A stretch of DNA of 64,000 nucleotides from Xylocopa sonorina (GCF_050948175.1 NC_135198.1:7267001-7331000), one strand, 5' to 3'. Counted from the first letter of the stretch, positions 35,565 to 50,000 are shown. Program-made: numbers and translations. Notes: a model not told the origin generated them from the letters alone.

Positions 35565-37427
35565 TTTTACAGAAATTGGCGGAATTTTGAAATTTGTTAC
35601 TCGAGTCCCAATTTTTTGCTTTGGTCAAGAGGAAATGATAGGGGAGGATGGTCAGGTGTCGTTAAATAATGAAACAGTTAATTAACATCAATTAAATGTT
35701 TATTGAATCATTATAACAGCTGGCATACAATAAAATAAACCTTATAACTAAATTCTTACAACTTATTATAATAAATTCATTTACAATGTATGTTACAGCT
35801 AGGACTTATATCAAATCGTAGTATAATTGTATAATATAACATATAATTCGCAAGTTCCGCTTAAAAAACAGCTGATCAGTTGCTCCAGAGAATCTTGTCA
35901 ACCCTGTCCTGATTCCTCGTCCAATATCCTTGCTTTATGTCCACGTAAGTAACAGGCATTGAAATCTGTACATACAATTCAATATATTAACAATTAATCA
36001 TTTGTACACTATGAACATTGAATGAGAAAAGGGAGTTAATAAAAATGTGCACACTGTTACCAATAATTATCAATGGTATCCATTGTATTCGTAAAGATTT
36101 AATTACGGTTCGCGTTCCTCGATCAATTGCTCGCTTACGATCGCCACCTGCATTTTCTCGACCATCCCTTCTTCCACGCTGCATACAAGGGGGGATGAAG
36201 CAAGGTGTCTGACGTCAAGAGAGCCATCGCGCGGTGACAAGCTCACACGTTACATTCACTCGTTCGAAGATCAGGTACCGACTCGGTAACCGATTTCGCT
36301 CGCGGAGCCGCCGCGGTCTTTTTTTATCGTCGGCGGATGCGCCGCCACGATTTTCGACGCCTGTCAACGGTCTCGTTCGCAGACGGCAATCTCGACGCTG
36401 GAACAAGCCAGTCACACGGAATTACCGCACGTTCATCTTTGCCAACCGTAGCCGGGTGCCGACAGGTAACGTAAGAGCAAACCTCGCAGATATCTCCACT
36501 TCTTTCAATTATTCTACCATTTTTGTTCTCTTTTCAAGCAATTTCAGCGTGCTCCCTTCTTAGCCGCTCGTTTCATCGTTCCCTCCCTTCCGTTTTCGCG
36601 GGCTGAACTTCCGTCGTTGTTCGCGACTGGGCTTTAAATCGAGACTCCATCGCGCCCCGTTGCGATTCGTGCATTGGCGGATGTTCGAAAGCGTCGATCG
36701 TTAATTTGCCTCGATCCAACGCACATCGACAGGAGAGCAGTTTTTGATGTTTTAAAACGTTCCTCGACAATTCTGGGACACACCACTTGTTCATCGACGT
36801 TTAAGCGTAAAAATAAGCTCGATCGTTCTCTGACGTTATAATACGAACCGTCGTTTCACGGAAACCGAAGGGGGGACATGCCTTATTTTAACGTGCCACT
36901 GTATTTTTATACAGTGCGCTTATGGTGCCCGCGATTCTTCTCTCGTTGATCTCAGTGCGAGTCGAGGTAGCAGAAAAATAGTCGGACAGAAGGGAGGACG
37001 GTTGACCGTTCAGTTGCGCACTGTACACCGATATCGAAATTTCAAATAAGAGATTGATGCGACCAGGCTGAGGGCGGACTAAACGTCACGGGAACGAGAT
37101 CCCTTTTGGCTCTCCTTTCCTGGCAATTTCTGTCTTTGTCGAGGTCGCCCCCTGGATAACTCGAAACGCGAAAAAGAGACGAATCGCCGTGGTGTAATGT
37201 TTCACGGCGGCGGTTCGATTAGTAAGCGAAAAAAAAAAGAAAAAGAAAAGCGACGAAGCAAAGATAAAGGCCTTAAGCCCGATAAGTGTCCCGCGATCCG
37301 ATCGGATTGCCGTCCGGTTTGGCAAAAGGCGAAACGGTAGAAAAAGATATCGTTGAACCACGGTGGTCGGGGACATTAGTGGAATTGGCTTCCTTTCTTA
37401 ACAAGTTCTGGTTTAAGGTGTGTGAAA
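35565..37427. promoter_or_regulatory. Upstream region of the Ac78C gene, CpG-rich from about 36200
   Basis: 35565-36100 is AT-rich and follows the palindrome array. From about 36200 to 37420 the sequence is much richer in G+C and CpG (for example GCGGAGCCGCCGCGG near 36302), a sharp change from the flanks, and leads into the first coding exon. This suggests promoter and 5'UTR of the cyclase gene. No TATA box is convincing. Open frames here lie on both strands and look like products of base composition. Confidence 0.5.
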
Positions 37428-37472
37428 ATGCCGGATACTAAGGCAATTGCACAGCTGACAATCACAACGTGA
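37428..37472 (+). promoter_or_regulatory. Upstream open reading frame in the Ac78C leader
   Basis: ATG with AAA before it (A at -3), 14 codons (MPDTKAIAQLTITT) and a TGA stop, ending 34 nt before the main start codon at 37507. If both lie in the same leader, ribosomes would meet this short frame first and have to reinitiate, lowering cyclase translation. Confidence 0.4.
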
Positions 37473-37506
37473 GCGGTTGTTCGTTTCGCGGATCATCCGG
37501 GGGATA

Positions 37507-40500
37507 ATGATTACAGAACAGACCTGGAGCATGATGCTGGACAGTGATGTCGCGGGCATCAATGAGTAAGTATTCCATGCCATTCTCTACCATTTTTTTT
37601 TCCGTCTTTCGCTCTCTCTCTCTGACGCGTGGCGAAAAAATACAGTACAAAGAGTAACAGAGATAAAATTAAAGACGTGGAAGTAAATGTGTTAGGTACA
37701 CGTGTACCGTTGCAACGGAGGACTTTCAATTCTTTCTTTGTTTAATGCGACACATCATTAACACAATAACACTGTTCGGTAAGTTTCACGTTTTTTGCAG
37801 GTGTACCAAGACAACGTTTTTCTATTTTTTTTTCTTTTTTTCTCTTTTTCCAATAGTGCCACAGACACAGACACACACATACACAATACCTCTCGACGTG
37901 CTTACACGTGCACACTCGACACTGTCTCTTACGTGGACACACGTTTCTTCTTTTTTATTTAAACATTTTTCCTAGCTTCTTTTTTCTATGGTTTTTATTG
38001 GTACCCACGATAATGGATCGCGATGCGAGAATCGTATCTGGGTCGATAGCGTGACTTATTCGAAACGTATATGTACGTTTAAGCATCACGTATCGCTTAT
38101 ACATACACCAATCGCGAATACTACTTTGCAAATTCTAAGACGCTCTGTGAATGTTACCCCGATTGTTGTCTGCATACGAGCTTCTTTTTCATTCGATTAT
38201 CAGAGATCTGTTTCTTAGCCGTGAACATTGGTTTCTTTTAAACACACAACTTGACTGCCTTCCTAATCACACACGAATATAATTCATTTCTCATTTCGTA
38301 CCGTGGGGATTCCGTGGGTAATGCGATAAAGAGCGGGGAGCTTGTTACAGCGCGAATAGAATTGGTATCACGCAAAAATGTCGGATACAACAGCGACGTG
38401 GCTGTGTCGAAAAGCTTTCTGGGCAACAAAACTTGTTTACCTACTTATCGTGACCCGCATAAATGTTTTCCAGCTACTTTGTTCACGCGCGGCTGAAAAT
38501 AATTAGGGGATCGTTACCGCGTTCGAGGAATTATCGGGTGCGATGGAAATTTCGGTAGTTTCCAAGTCGCACGATCGTGTCTCTCTAAAATGCAACACTC
38601 GTTTCGTTTCCACCGTGTATTTATAGTTCGTTCGAGTCGCCAATGGCGGGAAAAAGCGCAGCGATCCTCTAACTGCTTTGCGTCGCGCAACAAAGTCTGT
38701 ACATGCTCGATGTGCATTCAGTATGTATCCGTGTGTGTCACAATCTCCTGGATGTGTTCTCGATGTTCCTTCGCGGCTACCTTCGTCCGTCGTCGGGAAT
38801 TAATTCACGGCACTCTCTTTGAACGGCCGATAGGTTGAGTATTTCCCCGAGGAAACAATTATGGATCAAGGCTGTGAAGAAACTGACTTCCGAGCGGCTG
38901 GGGAGGGAAGGATTGGCGGCATGGGAGGACCGGAAGTCCAGCAACGATCCGGAAGTTCCAGACATCAAAGAAACAGCCGAGCCGACCGAGGACGCGGAGA
39001 TTCCTAACGACCCGGACGTGGTTCTTGCGGAACAGCCTGTCGATGCAGAGTCCCAAGCGCAGCGAGGTCATATCACGCTTAAAATCATACATACCGGGAT
39101 GGTCGGAAGCCAAATTGTTGTTTATGCTTGCTGCTGTTTGGCAACCATTGCTAGAAAATCCACGAGGTGATCCGTCATTCCATAATAAAACGGAAACGAG
39201 CGATAAAAAAGTAACATACTTTTTTGTTCTACAACGATGAATCGTTTTGACAAACGCGTCGAATATAATTGTAAGGCGTTCTCCAGGCGTCGAGTTTAAT
39301 TAACTGTGGCTGGATCAGTGGGCTTGAACAGAATTTCGTTATTATTGATTTTTGTCCTGTTTTAGAGGTATAGAGTTGTACGTTGAAGAGCGTGTACGCA
39401 CCGCTGAGGAGGATAGTTCTTATTTCCGACTCGTAGGCATTATGTAATCGTTGGAATAGTCGGTGGAATTGTTTCTCTTCCCTGCTGAAGCAACTACTAA
39501 AATTTGGCTTTCAAACATCCGTGTAGACATCATATTTTAACTAATTGTTCTTGGCATTAGAGGGCTCGTCTAATGAATTATTTAACGCCCAACAAGTCGC
39601 ACGCGTTATTAATTTATTCTACGCGTATAACCTTCTGCTATAAATACGGCTGGATATTTTCAGATGTTTTCAAGAAGGGCGTGCTCTATAAGGGAATATT
39701 TTGTCCGTCGCTCTCGAACAGCTTCCACAGCAAACAGCTCGAGACGTCGTACCTCCACTACTCGAATCGCCAACGCCAGAAATCATTGATCATGCTCAAC
39801 ATCGTTGATCTTAGCTTAAAGGTAAATCCACTTGCTAAATGATCGTCGACAAACGGTTGCACGTTCGTTTCTCTGTTTCATACGACGCACCCTCGAACGC
39901 CAGATTATACTCATGGCGATATGGCTGTGGAAAAGGGACGAGAACAGCGGCGGTCTGATCGAGTCCTTGTCCTGGGCGTCTTGCTGTATGGCGGCGAACT
40001 TGGTGGTTTGCGTTCTCGGCTGGTGGCGATGTTTCTCCAACAATTACTTATATTGGGCTTCCATATTCACTTGGTTACTGATCAATTCGCAAGGTGATGC
40101 CACACAGTAACGTATACACGTTTAAACGCGTTACCTTGATTTCAGAACGGCAGGTTCTTTTCACAGTTTCATAGCGTATCCGCTGATACGTGTACGGGGA
40201 CTGGAAAAAGTGTCGCACACGCCAAGAACTCTCCACTTTTCTGACGAGCTCATTTCAATTGCAAAAATTACAATTATCCATGTACGTAATATTGTCCAGT
40301 TGCAAGTTGTGCCGCGTTGCGAAAGGTTAAAGTTACCGTCGTAATATTGCAGAGAAGATCGCCAATAGAAATTGTCAATATGCTCGCGGTGTATGAACAC
40401 CTTTTTCCGTCACTGTACACATATAGATACACATAACGTGCTCTTGGCAAGATTGTATCTTCGTTTACCAAATAGAGTTTTGCTCCACTGGCTCGTGCGT

Positions 40501-43500
40501 TGGCGGTCCAACGAATTGCTTGAATGTTCATCGAACCGTAGAGGGGAAGAGAGAGGGAGAGAGAAAGAAAAAGAGTGAGAGAATATAAACTTATATCTAA
40601 ACACGGGTTACTATTGATCGGGGATCCTTCGTTCTTATTTAAAACTAATAAGAGCAATCAATTATATATCTTGATGTGAGACAAGATTGAAATGAAGAAT
40701 GTTCTTCGGTTACGTGCAGGTTTTATAGGAGCCGGTCTAGATTTCTCTAGCCAACAACGTCTTATGTGGTACATTCTGTTTGTCGTGTACGCGCCGTACG
40801 CCATGCTGCCATTACCCTTGAGGTGGTGCGTCCTTGCTGGTTACGGGACAGCTTTAACTCACATGGTGATGGCGGGGATAACTTTATTACGAGATCCAAC
40901 ATACGTAAGAATCCATGGTCTACGGATTAAAGGGACTGGTGCGAAAATTGGTTCGTTTCGTTCCTTGAAATTTGATAATCTAGAGATCTGATAATGTTTC
41001 CCTTTCGAATCACTGACCAATTTTCGTGCACAGTGCTTCGGTTATAGAATTCGATGCCTCTTATTTCTTCACGATATTATCGTTCTCGACCGTTGTTTTC
41101 CCTAGCGCAGTCGTACGTACGCTTTGCGATTCGCAGCTTTTTCATTCCCGTCGAACTAAACGTTTAATTTTGCAATTGCAGCTGCATGATGTCACGTGCA
41201 TAGTACGAATGCTAACAACCAACGTCCTTCTTTATCTTGCAATGAATCTAGCTGGCATGTACACTAAGTATTTGACAGACAGAGGACAGAGACAGGCTTT
41301 CCTCGAGACGCACAGGTCTATGGAAACCCGGCAACGAACGCAGAACGAGAACAACCGACAAGAGAAATTACTACTTTCCGGTGAGGCATACTATGAACTA
41401 CGCATTCTCTTATTGGTAGCACTCGATTTCGTTGCACGTACCATCCATACACACAGAGTATACTAACTTTATTATTTCCCTAGAAATTAATTCGACAACT
41501 CTATGAATTCTCTAGCGACACTTATCATAGTCTCGTACACAACGCGCCACCTCTCTTATGGAGGAATGTAGACTGTAATCGGATAGTTTTCGAGATGAAA
41601 ATTTCGCTCACTCATGTCGACGTCTACTTAAGGGTCCGCTTTAACTGCGAAATAACGTTTTATCGTTGGAGGCGTGATGAATTTTCATAGTGGGTCAAAT
41701 CGATCCGAACAGTGGAGAGAAGGGCTAAACGGACACTGTTTATAAAGTGTATTCATAAATGTACAGGGAGTGTGTAATTACATATTGATGTAAATACGCC
41801 GCGACACGTATTTAGGTATATTTATACATATGTCGAACATGTCGAACGTATTATATAAAGACGCATGGGGTTGCGCCGTGAGCACGGGGTTCGTCAGCGC
41901 GTGTAACTTGCTCAGCCGAGTGTCAAAAAGGGTCACTAGACACTTTCACCCGATTGCGTCAGATATGTTTTACCGATAGCCTAGCAGTACTTTGCTTTAC
42001 GTATTATCGATCTTTCGACGATTATTTGTTTAGGAAGTATCAGTAAAATACAATGGAATAAAATAAAGCGCGGAGGAATTCGTTCTCACGCTTTGATCGC
42101 TTGGACGATAGAAGGATATTATACGGTTAATTGCTTGCCACGCGGTTAACTCTGATTGGGATCATTTATAATGTCGTTTTTCATGTTTTCAGCAATGTTA
42201 AAATGTCTCATCATGTATTTTGTTATTAATTTCTCTCTGTCTGAAAGTGTGACTGGTGGATTTTGTTGTAGTTTTACCAGATTTCGTGGCTAAGGAAATG
42301 ATCCGTGATATCGCTCGTGAAACAGCTCGAGGTGGAACGATCTCCTTTACACCTAATCAATTTCACAGAATATACATCCATCGCTACGAAAATGTTAGCA
42401 TACTCTTTGCTGATATCAAAGGTTTCACTGGTATGTAATTTGTCCGTTTATGATAACGAATGGCACTAAGTTTTTTTTTTTCATTTCTTCTAGTAGTATT
42501 TTAATAACGTTTCACTATCTTTTTTTGCTTTGTAATTATTTACATAATTGATACGCGTTTAATCTACACTTAATCCTGCGTTATCAACGGGTACAACGTT
42601 TGATGATAACAGATTCGAACAGATTTTCATTCATAATTACAGAGAAAGATATTGTTATCGAAAATAAGAGTTAATTGATTACACGGATATTGAAGGTAGC
42701 AAAATGGTAAAAATTCCAAGTTTTTATTCCAACGCGACATTTTCTAATCCAATACCAAATTAATGACAATGTATAATTATGCTGAAAAGTTTTCACCTGT
42801 AATTTTGATTTTTATCACAAAGCTTTAGCCAGTCAGTGTAGCGCCCAAGAGCTCGTCAAAGTTTTGAATGACTTGTTCGCTCGTTTCGACAAGCTCTCCG
42901 CGGAAAATCATTGTTTGCGTATCAAGTTACTCGGGGACTGTTATTACTGCATTTGTGGACTACCGGTTGCCAGAAGCGATCATGCTCATTGTTGCGTCGA
43001 AATGGGCTTGCACATGATTAAAGCAATAAGAGATGTGCGTTATACGACCAAGGTATATCATACTATAAATATTTATGCTCGTCAAATTAATATTCTTGTA
43101 TACTTTTGCATTGTACATATTAATTGTGGCCAGATAAAGAACATTTTCTAACATCTAAAACAAAAATCGCTACATAGCAGCTCGTTTTTCAATTAAACAT
43201 TTAGAGTAACTTGTGAATTCATGTAATACGCATTCTTATTATGGCAATACGAGTGATAAACAGATTTATATCTAACTTGCTTTGATCAAGATAGTGTATT
43301 CGAAATTGAATAATATTTTTTAAGCGTTTATAATAATAAGTCGATCATATCTCGTGTTAGTTATTTATAGCAACACTTTTGCAATATGAACTTCCCCCTC
43401 TTAAAAACGAACTTTCATTTAGGTCGATTTAAACATGAGAATAGGCATTCACAGTGGCTCGGTGCTATGCGGGGTACTCGGACTACGAAAATGGCAATTC

Positions 43501-46500
43501 GACGTCTGGTCTTACGACGTGACGCTGGCTAATCATCTCGAAAGCGGAGGCATTCCAGGGTAAACGGAAATTCATTATCGTTCGCATATCGTTTAGCTTT
43601 ACAGATGAAACGAATCTGTGTACCCGCCTGTATATGTAATTATAGGTGTGCGTGTGTACGATGCTCTTCTAAATATTTGCAGAATAAACAGAGCTGATTA
43701 ATATTGCAGGAGGGTACATATCTCGGAGGATACCCTGAACTGTTTAAACGACGTGTACGAAGTGGAGCCAGGAAATGGAGCCGAAAGGGACAATTATTTA
43801 AAAGAGAGGAATGTGGTGACGTATCTGATCAAACAGGTGGAACCTTTAAGATCGAGGCGACGTTATTCATCGCGACCAAAGATTTGGTCGGAGGAAGACG
43901 CGAACAAAAGTAAAAAGAGCTTCAAACTAAACAACCCTTTGGCTGCGAACAGCAGCGCCCCGAATTCTTCCACGGATGACGACATTGGCTTGGACTGGAC
44001 ACCGGAAATACCGTTCGAAAACGTTCGTGTTCAATTGGAAACTCGTTACAGTTACAAATATCGCGTGTAGTTTCTATACAGGAAATTGTAAAGTTCCTAA
44101 TATCTCATATATGGGCAATTAAGATTCGTCATGCGAGAACTGCTCGTACTTAATGATCCTTAGACGTCCAGATTGAAGTATTCGCGGACGTACACGTGAA
44201 TTTAATGGGGCATTATGTTTGCACAGTTGAACACTGCGACGTCGGTTAGTAATTTGGAGTCAGAGTACCTCGAAGAAGAGAATGGTTCCGCGAAGAGTAA
44301 TAAAGCTGCATCGCCGACATCGGCTGAAAAAATGAAGGCTGCGGGCCTTGAAACTGCGAGCAACAAGCGTATGAGATCGGCGAACATAAATACATGGACT
44401 TTACGATACAATGATGAAAGCTTGGAGTCGAAGGTAAAAAATCAGAAACCTGTTTTTCGCCAATTTTTTTCGTCATTGTTACGATACAGATCTTTCCCCC
44501 CTCTAAATATTTGTAGTTTGGACAATTGCGCGAGGATATGTTTAAATCCAACATGATCTGTTGTTTCGTCGTGTGGATATTCATCGCAATTTGTCAAGCA
44601 GTAATATTGCCAGAGTAAGTGAACATGTCACATATTTAGCTCTCTTATATTCACTCAAAATTATGTTATGATCTTTACCTCAACAGCTGCATCATTCTTC
44701 TGGGTTCCCTATTACTGACAACGCTTATTCTGGTAGCATCATCCATCCTGGTGATGGCTGAAGAGTTCAAAACCTTGCCCACATACTTGCAGCATGCTTC
44801 CTCGATGCTGGTACACAACAAGCAGCACAGGACTATCTTCATATGCAGTGTGATTAGTTTAATGGCTTTGACGTCGATTGTCGGTGTCTTGGCGTGTCCA
44901 ACGTCGATACGACGTTATCCTGAAGCGCTGGAGCTTCAACAGCACCCGTTAACGAATCCAACGTTGCAACCAGAACGGCTGGTAGCACCTACCGTTGGTC
45001 TTGACCAGTTTATTCTGACATTTCTAGAGGCAGCTCTGCGCGACGAGCCTTCTGAAGAGCAGAAGGACGTTTCTTCTAAAGAGAACGAAACCACGGCGAG
45101 CGATACCAACGGCATTGACCTACAATTGACGAGGATCACCGACAGGACTGATCTGGCGAAAGGTCGAAGGAGAAAAGAGTTCTTCAGGTTTTATAGATAT
45201 GAGCAACACCATAAACTCGCGTCTGGGAGGTATTATAGATATTTGTTCGTAATCGTAGGGATGAAGACGGGATCTCAAGGAAGATTCAGTCGACACCGGA
45301 TACTGGACCTCGAGCGGAACCTCTCTACTTGATGGACTACGATGACATCGTTCTAGAGACTACTTGTGTTAGACCAGAATACATCGTGTTCACGTGGATC
45401 CTATGCTTGATTGCGTTAGCCTCGGCGTTGAAATTGTATTACTTGGTGAAAACGGCATTAGCCACGATCATCGTGACAGTATACGCCGTGCTGATCCTCG
45501 TAGTTTGCAAGGATTTCTTCTCGATACCTGACGACGAGAAAGATTCGTGAGTCGCGTTTCACGTGTTGTAAAACATTCTCAAAGTATACAATAATTAATT
45601 CAATGTCTTTAATGGTTTCAAACAATTACGTGTTCTGTATTTTCAGAACCTCGATACCACTCTCGGCACAGATGCTTACGTTTATGCTTGTATTCCTCGT
45701 GATGGTTACGTATCATGGTAGATTGGTCGAAGTAACGTCCAGATTAGATTTCCTTTGGAAACAGCAGGCTGAAAGAGAGTTAAGTGACATGATTGAATCA
45801 CGGCACAATAACATGCAGTTGTTAAAGAACATTTTACCAGATCACGTGGCTCATCACTTCTTAACGCAGGACAGAGCACCAGAGGTATTGACCTCATCTT
45901 CCTAGCTCAACAGCTACATATATAATTGATTGATTAATTATATGTAAATTAATCAAGTTGTGCGTGTCGTTACAATTATTTTCTTTATGTCTTGTAGGAA
46001 TTATATTCTCAGTCGCGTGACAAAGTTGGAGTGATGTTCGCTAGCGTACCAAATTTTACAGAATTCTATTCAGAGGACGTTAATAAAGGAATGGAATGCA
46101 TACGTTTACTGAATGAAATTATTGGTAATTTATAAATGGTTTAGCAGCAAATCTGTATTCTAATTATTCGATTATTTCACTTTAGCCGACTTTGATGAAC
46201 TTCTGGATGAAAATCGGTTTCATTGTATTGAAAAGATAAAAACGGTTGGAGCAACTTATATGGCAGCTTCTGGTCTCAATCCTTGTCAAAATGTAATCGT
46301 ATACTTGTTAAAAATGTTTTGTTTCCTTAATTCATTCTTCTTGGGTTAATGCGTTGTGCATATCTTCACTGTCTTCGTTCTTCCAATACGTTAACAAACT
46401 TCATTTTTAGGACAAGAATAAAGACGACATGGAACATCTGTGCAGACTGGTGGATTACGCAGTAGCTATGCGTCTTCGTCTCGAAGATGTGAACATACAC

Positions 46501-47001
46501 TCATTCAATAATTTTGACTTAAGAGTAGGTATCAGTTGTGGACCACTGGTGGGTGGTGTGATCGGTGCTCGAAAGCCTGTGTTCGATATTTGGGGTAACA
46601 CGGTGAATTTGGCTTCTCGTATGGACTCCACTGGCGTTATGGGGAAGATACAAGTTCCGCAGGATATTGCTAGGGTAAATGCATAGTATATCACAGTTCC
46701 AGACTAACAATGGTACAATTGCAAAAGTGTCATGCTCTTTATTGTCATGCATGAACATTCTGTTACTTAATTCGTGTCGTTTAAACAGTTCTTGGAGGCA
46801 AGAGGGTATCAGACGCAGAAAAGAGGACTTATCGAAGTAAAAGGGAAAGGAACGATGGAAACGTATTTCGTGTTGGGTAAGGGGACCTTACAGCAGGAAG
46901 GCACGACTAAACATACCACAAGATGCCGAAGCCTTGCAGCGGTTGTTTATGGTGTTGTACAAGCACGTCGCAAACAAATGCGAGCACTTAGAAGGACATA
47001 A
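37507..47001 (+). CDS. Ac78C: Adenylyl cyclase type 8-like (Ac78C)
   Basis: Membrane enzyme making cAMP from ATP; the ADCY8/Ac78C branch is calcium/calmodulin-stimulated. Nineteen exons join in phase to 1301 residues: 37507-37565, 38834-39066, 39664-39821, 39904-40093, 40720-40904, 41182-41380, 42272-42430, 42823-43052, 43423-43559, 43710-44022, 44227-44433, 44517-44614, 44687-45187, 45259-45546, 45647-45884, 45998-46124, 46186-46292, 46411-46674, 46789-47001. The cytosolic start (residues 1-97) is followed by the first membrane block (about 140-300). C1 (about 342-600) carries YENVSILFADIKGFT and LGDCYYC, whose two Asp bind catalytic metal, then RIGIHSGSVLCGVLGL. The second membrane block (about 700-1020) has a long extracellular loop with an N-glycosylation motif (NETT). 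C2 (about 1060-1270) carries KIKTVGATYMAASG and FDIWGNTVNLASRMD, with the Lys and Asp that select adenine and the Asn and Arg that act in catalysis. FHRIYIHRYENVS and the tail SLAAVVYGVVQ place it with ADCY8 rather than rutabaga/ADCY1. Confidence 0.94.
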
Positions 47002-50000
47002 GTATCGTATTCATGTCAGTCTCTTCTTTTGGTTCGTTGGTGCCTAGTTATATACGTACAAACGGTTCACCTTCGTCAAATTAGTAGTTAACGTGTAAGG
47101 TAAGATTTGCCATGGATGATCTAATAACTCTTTGGTTTTTTAATATAGCAAAACTCTTTTTCCAAGAGTAGTACTTTATATTAAGTTACGAATTGTTATA
47201 ATGTTATGTATGTTGTTACAGAAAGAACAATGTGATATTGCCTTAGAATCTGAACAATTGCTATCTAAAATATTGTTTCTTCTTATCAAACTTAAGAGTT
47301 ATCAGTTAATCCATTTGAATGATTCACCTAATATTAAAGTTCAAATTACGAGGAGCACTTATAATTAACATATTATCCATTGCAGTCCCATTTTATTGGA
47401 CAGTCGGTTAACATGTTAATTAAACTGTTCCGATACTATTTGCCATTAGACAGACGTAAATTATCTCTTTCTTTCATATCTATTTATTACTATTGAATTT
47501 TTCAACATACTTTTTTCTCTCGTAATAATTCTCTGTAGAAGTATAGCTTTTATTTCCATTCCGACATCCTATCGTTTAAAAATACTTCATTTTATGAATG
47601 TAAAGTAGTCGTCTAATTATTTATAAAGAACTGTAATATAATGTGACTTGGCTGTAAAATCAGTCTACAACAAAAAGATTGAGAGCATTAGATTTAAAAT
47701 TTTATATGACACTACAGACTTCTTCTCTATTTTCAATTCTTATCTCTTTCATTATATTTTCGTTCTCTATTTAGTGTAATTAAAGTAAATACCTGTAAAT
47801 ACTAATTTGTCATATGAAGTAAGTATAAATATAATAAGCTTGAAATTATGTGCAATAATGTACGAATACGATTAGCTAAATTATAATGATATCATTGTTG
47901 GCATAATAATAAATAAGTTAACAACCAAAAAAGACCAAGAAACAATCGATTAAGGCGTGTTATCTCCGTTGTACAATGTAATAAATATGTGACAAAGGTT
48001 TTTCACATCTTTGTCGTTGAAATCAGACAAGTTTCGAGTTATTACGTTATATTAATTGTCGTCAGGAATGAAATTATCGTGCGGCGAAACAAAATCTTTT
48101 TTGGGAAAAGTCAATTTAATAATAATTGTAGGGCAGCAGCGTTCGTGTTGATAATCATAATGTACAGCACAGTCGGGCTCTCTGTGTAACTGTATATTAC
48201 ATTATTTATGGTAAACACAATATATTTTAATTAACCGTAATAATAATTCATGATAATAATAGTTGTAATGATAATAATAAGGCTAGCTACAGCGTGATCC
48301 CCTGTTCGAAGGGGACCACCCGATTCCAACTGTACACTTTTACAACGTACTTCATAATAATAATCTAATTATACATTAATTATAATTAGGTAATCATTAC
48401 AATTTGAAACCTAATTTGAAGAATGTTTGCGACACGTAGGAGGGACCGCATGCCTTTACTTTTCGAGAAATTAATGCGAGGCTCAAGAAAAAAAGAGAAA
48501 AAAAAAGAACATTTGTTTCCTCTTTCCTTCACTTCTCACTAACACGCTTGTCGCGGTAAGAAAAGAGGGGAGGCTATACGCGCGTACATTGATTTCTCGA
48601 AAGCGAAGGTATTCTTTATTTTCCTTTCGTTCACTAACAAAGTTCTTTTCCATTCTTTTTTCCCCTTTTTTCTTCTCTCTTTAAGGTATAAAGGCACTGT
48701 ACACGTAAACATACAATATATAGAAGAGCGCTATAGGCGGTCCAAGATGGTACATTTTTAAACAGTAAAACGTGCCCCGTTTAAAAATATCAATACGATC
48801 CTCTTTCTTTTCTTTCATCTTTATTGTTACGATACTACGCACTTAAAATAGGGAGCGGTTTCCTTCGATTCTAGCTGCATTGGTCAACGCTATACTCTCT
48901 TCGACGCTATTATATCTTAAACGTTAAGGAAAAATATAGATGACTATTATATTTATATATTTATATATTTATATATATATATTTATATATCAGAATGTGC
49001 AGAAACTCACGGTAACTATTTAGGAGGAAATAATTGGTCAATGCGATCAGAAGTTAAGAAAACGCTCCGGTTTAAAGGTGGGATCTATTTATCACAATTT
49101 GGCAGTGAACGTTCTCACGTTTTAAAATACAGTTTTACAAGTTTTAAGCTACGTGAATCGTCGCCAACACCATCATCGTTCCTTTCCCCCCCGCGCTCTA
49201 TGGCTTGCTACGTTCCATTTTACGTTACAGACGAATTCGAAAATATTACCTCATCTTTTTTCCACTATAGTCAGTTGTTCAGAAAAAATAAATCTATTTT
49301 TTTCATTTCGTTTTAGTTCATGTCTGCTCGTTTAACCGCGGTAAGTATAGAACTTAAACTCTTCGTTGATCGTTTAGCGAAAATATGTTTTATGCCTGTT
49401 CCTTAATTTTCTGTTCTTCTTTTCCCTTCTTGGTATACGCAATTTTCTATGTGCGCCACTTCTTCCTTTGGGTACGAAGTATATTCGATTAAGGAGACTT
49501 TAGGTTCTTGAGGGGTCACTCGCTCTCTTTCTATTTCTCCTGTGGTTAATTCTCTAGCGTTTGTGCACAATACTAAATTGCATAACTTCCTAAAAACCAC
49601 CAACATTACTCCTCGAGTTGTCAGTATCAAAATACAAGACTTTGAAAAATCTGCGCACGTGCAGGGCAAACAACCGAGTGATTATTACAAGAATGTAAGT
49701 ATCGTACAATTCTGCTCCTACGCTGCTCGTTCTCCTCGCTTATTAAAAAAGGAAATCAAATATTTACAGTTACTTACAGTTTTCGTTAAATCGTAAGTTA
49801 AAACATCTACTATTTGAGTTCTTTTTAATCACGATCACTCTCTTCTGGCTCTCTTTTCCGCAACCGAACCTGCGCGCTATTCGTTTAAACGCATACAACG
49901 ATACGCAAGTTTGAAATGATAAAATTTGATTAAACGAAAGAGAAAACATTAGAATATACACAGTAGATTGACTAGCGAACGTAAACTCTCGAACGACCAA

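Noticed and set aside
34563..35628. Several 68-93 residue open frames on both strands that share sequence (for example SPDTKSDFQDF)
   Set aside because: They are translations of the palindrome array; the same peptide recurs because the DNA repeats, on both strands, with no start context or domain.
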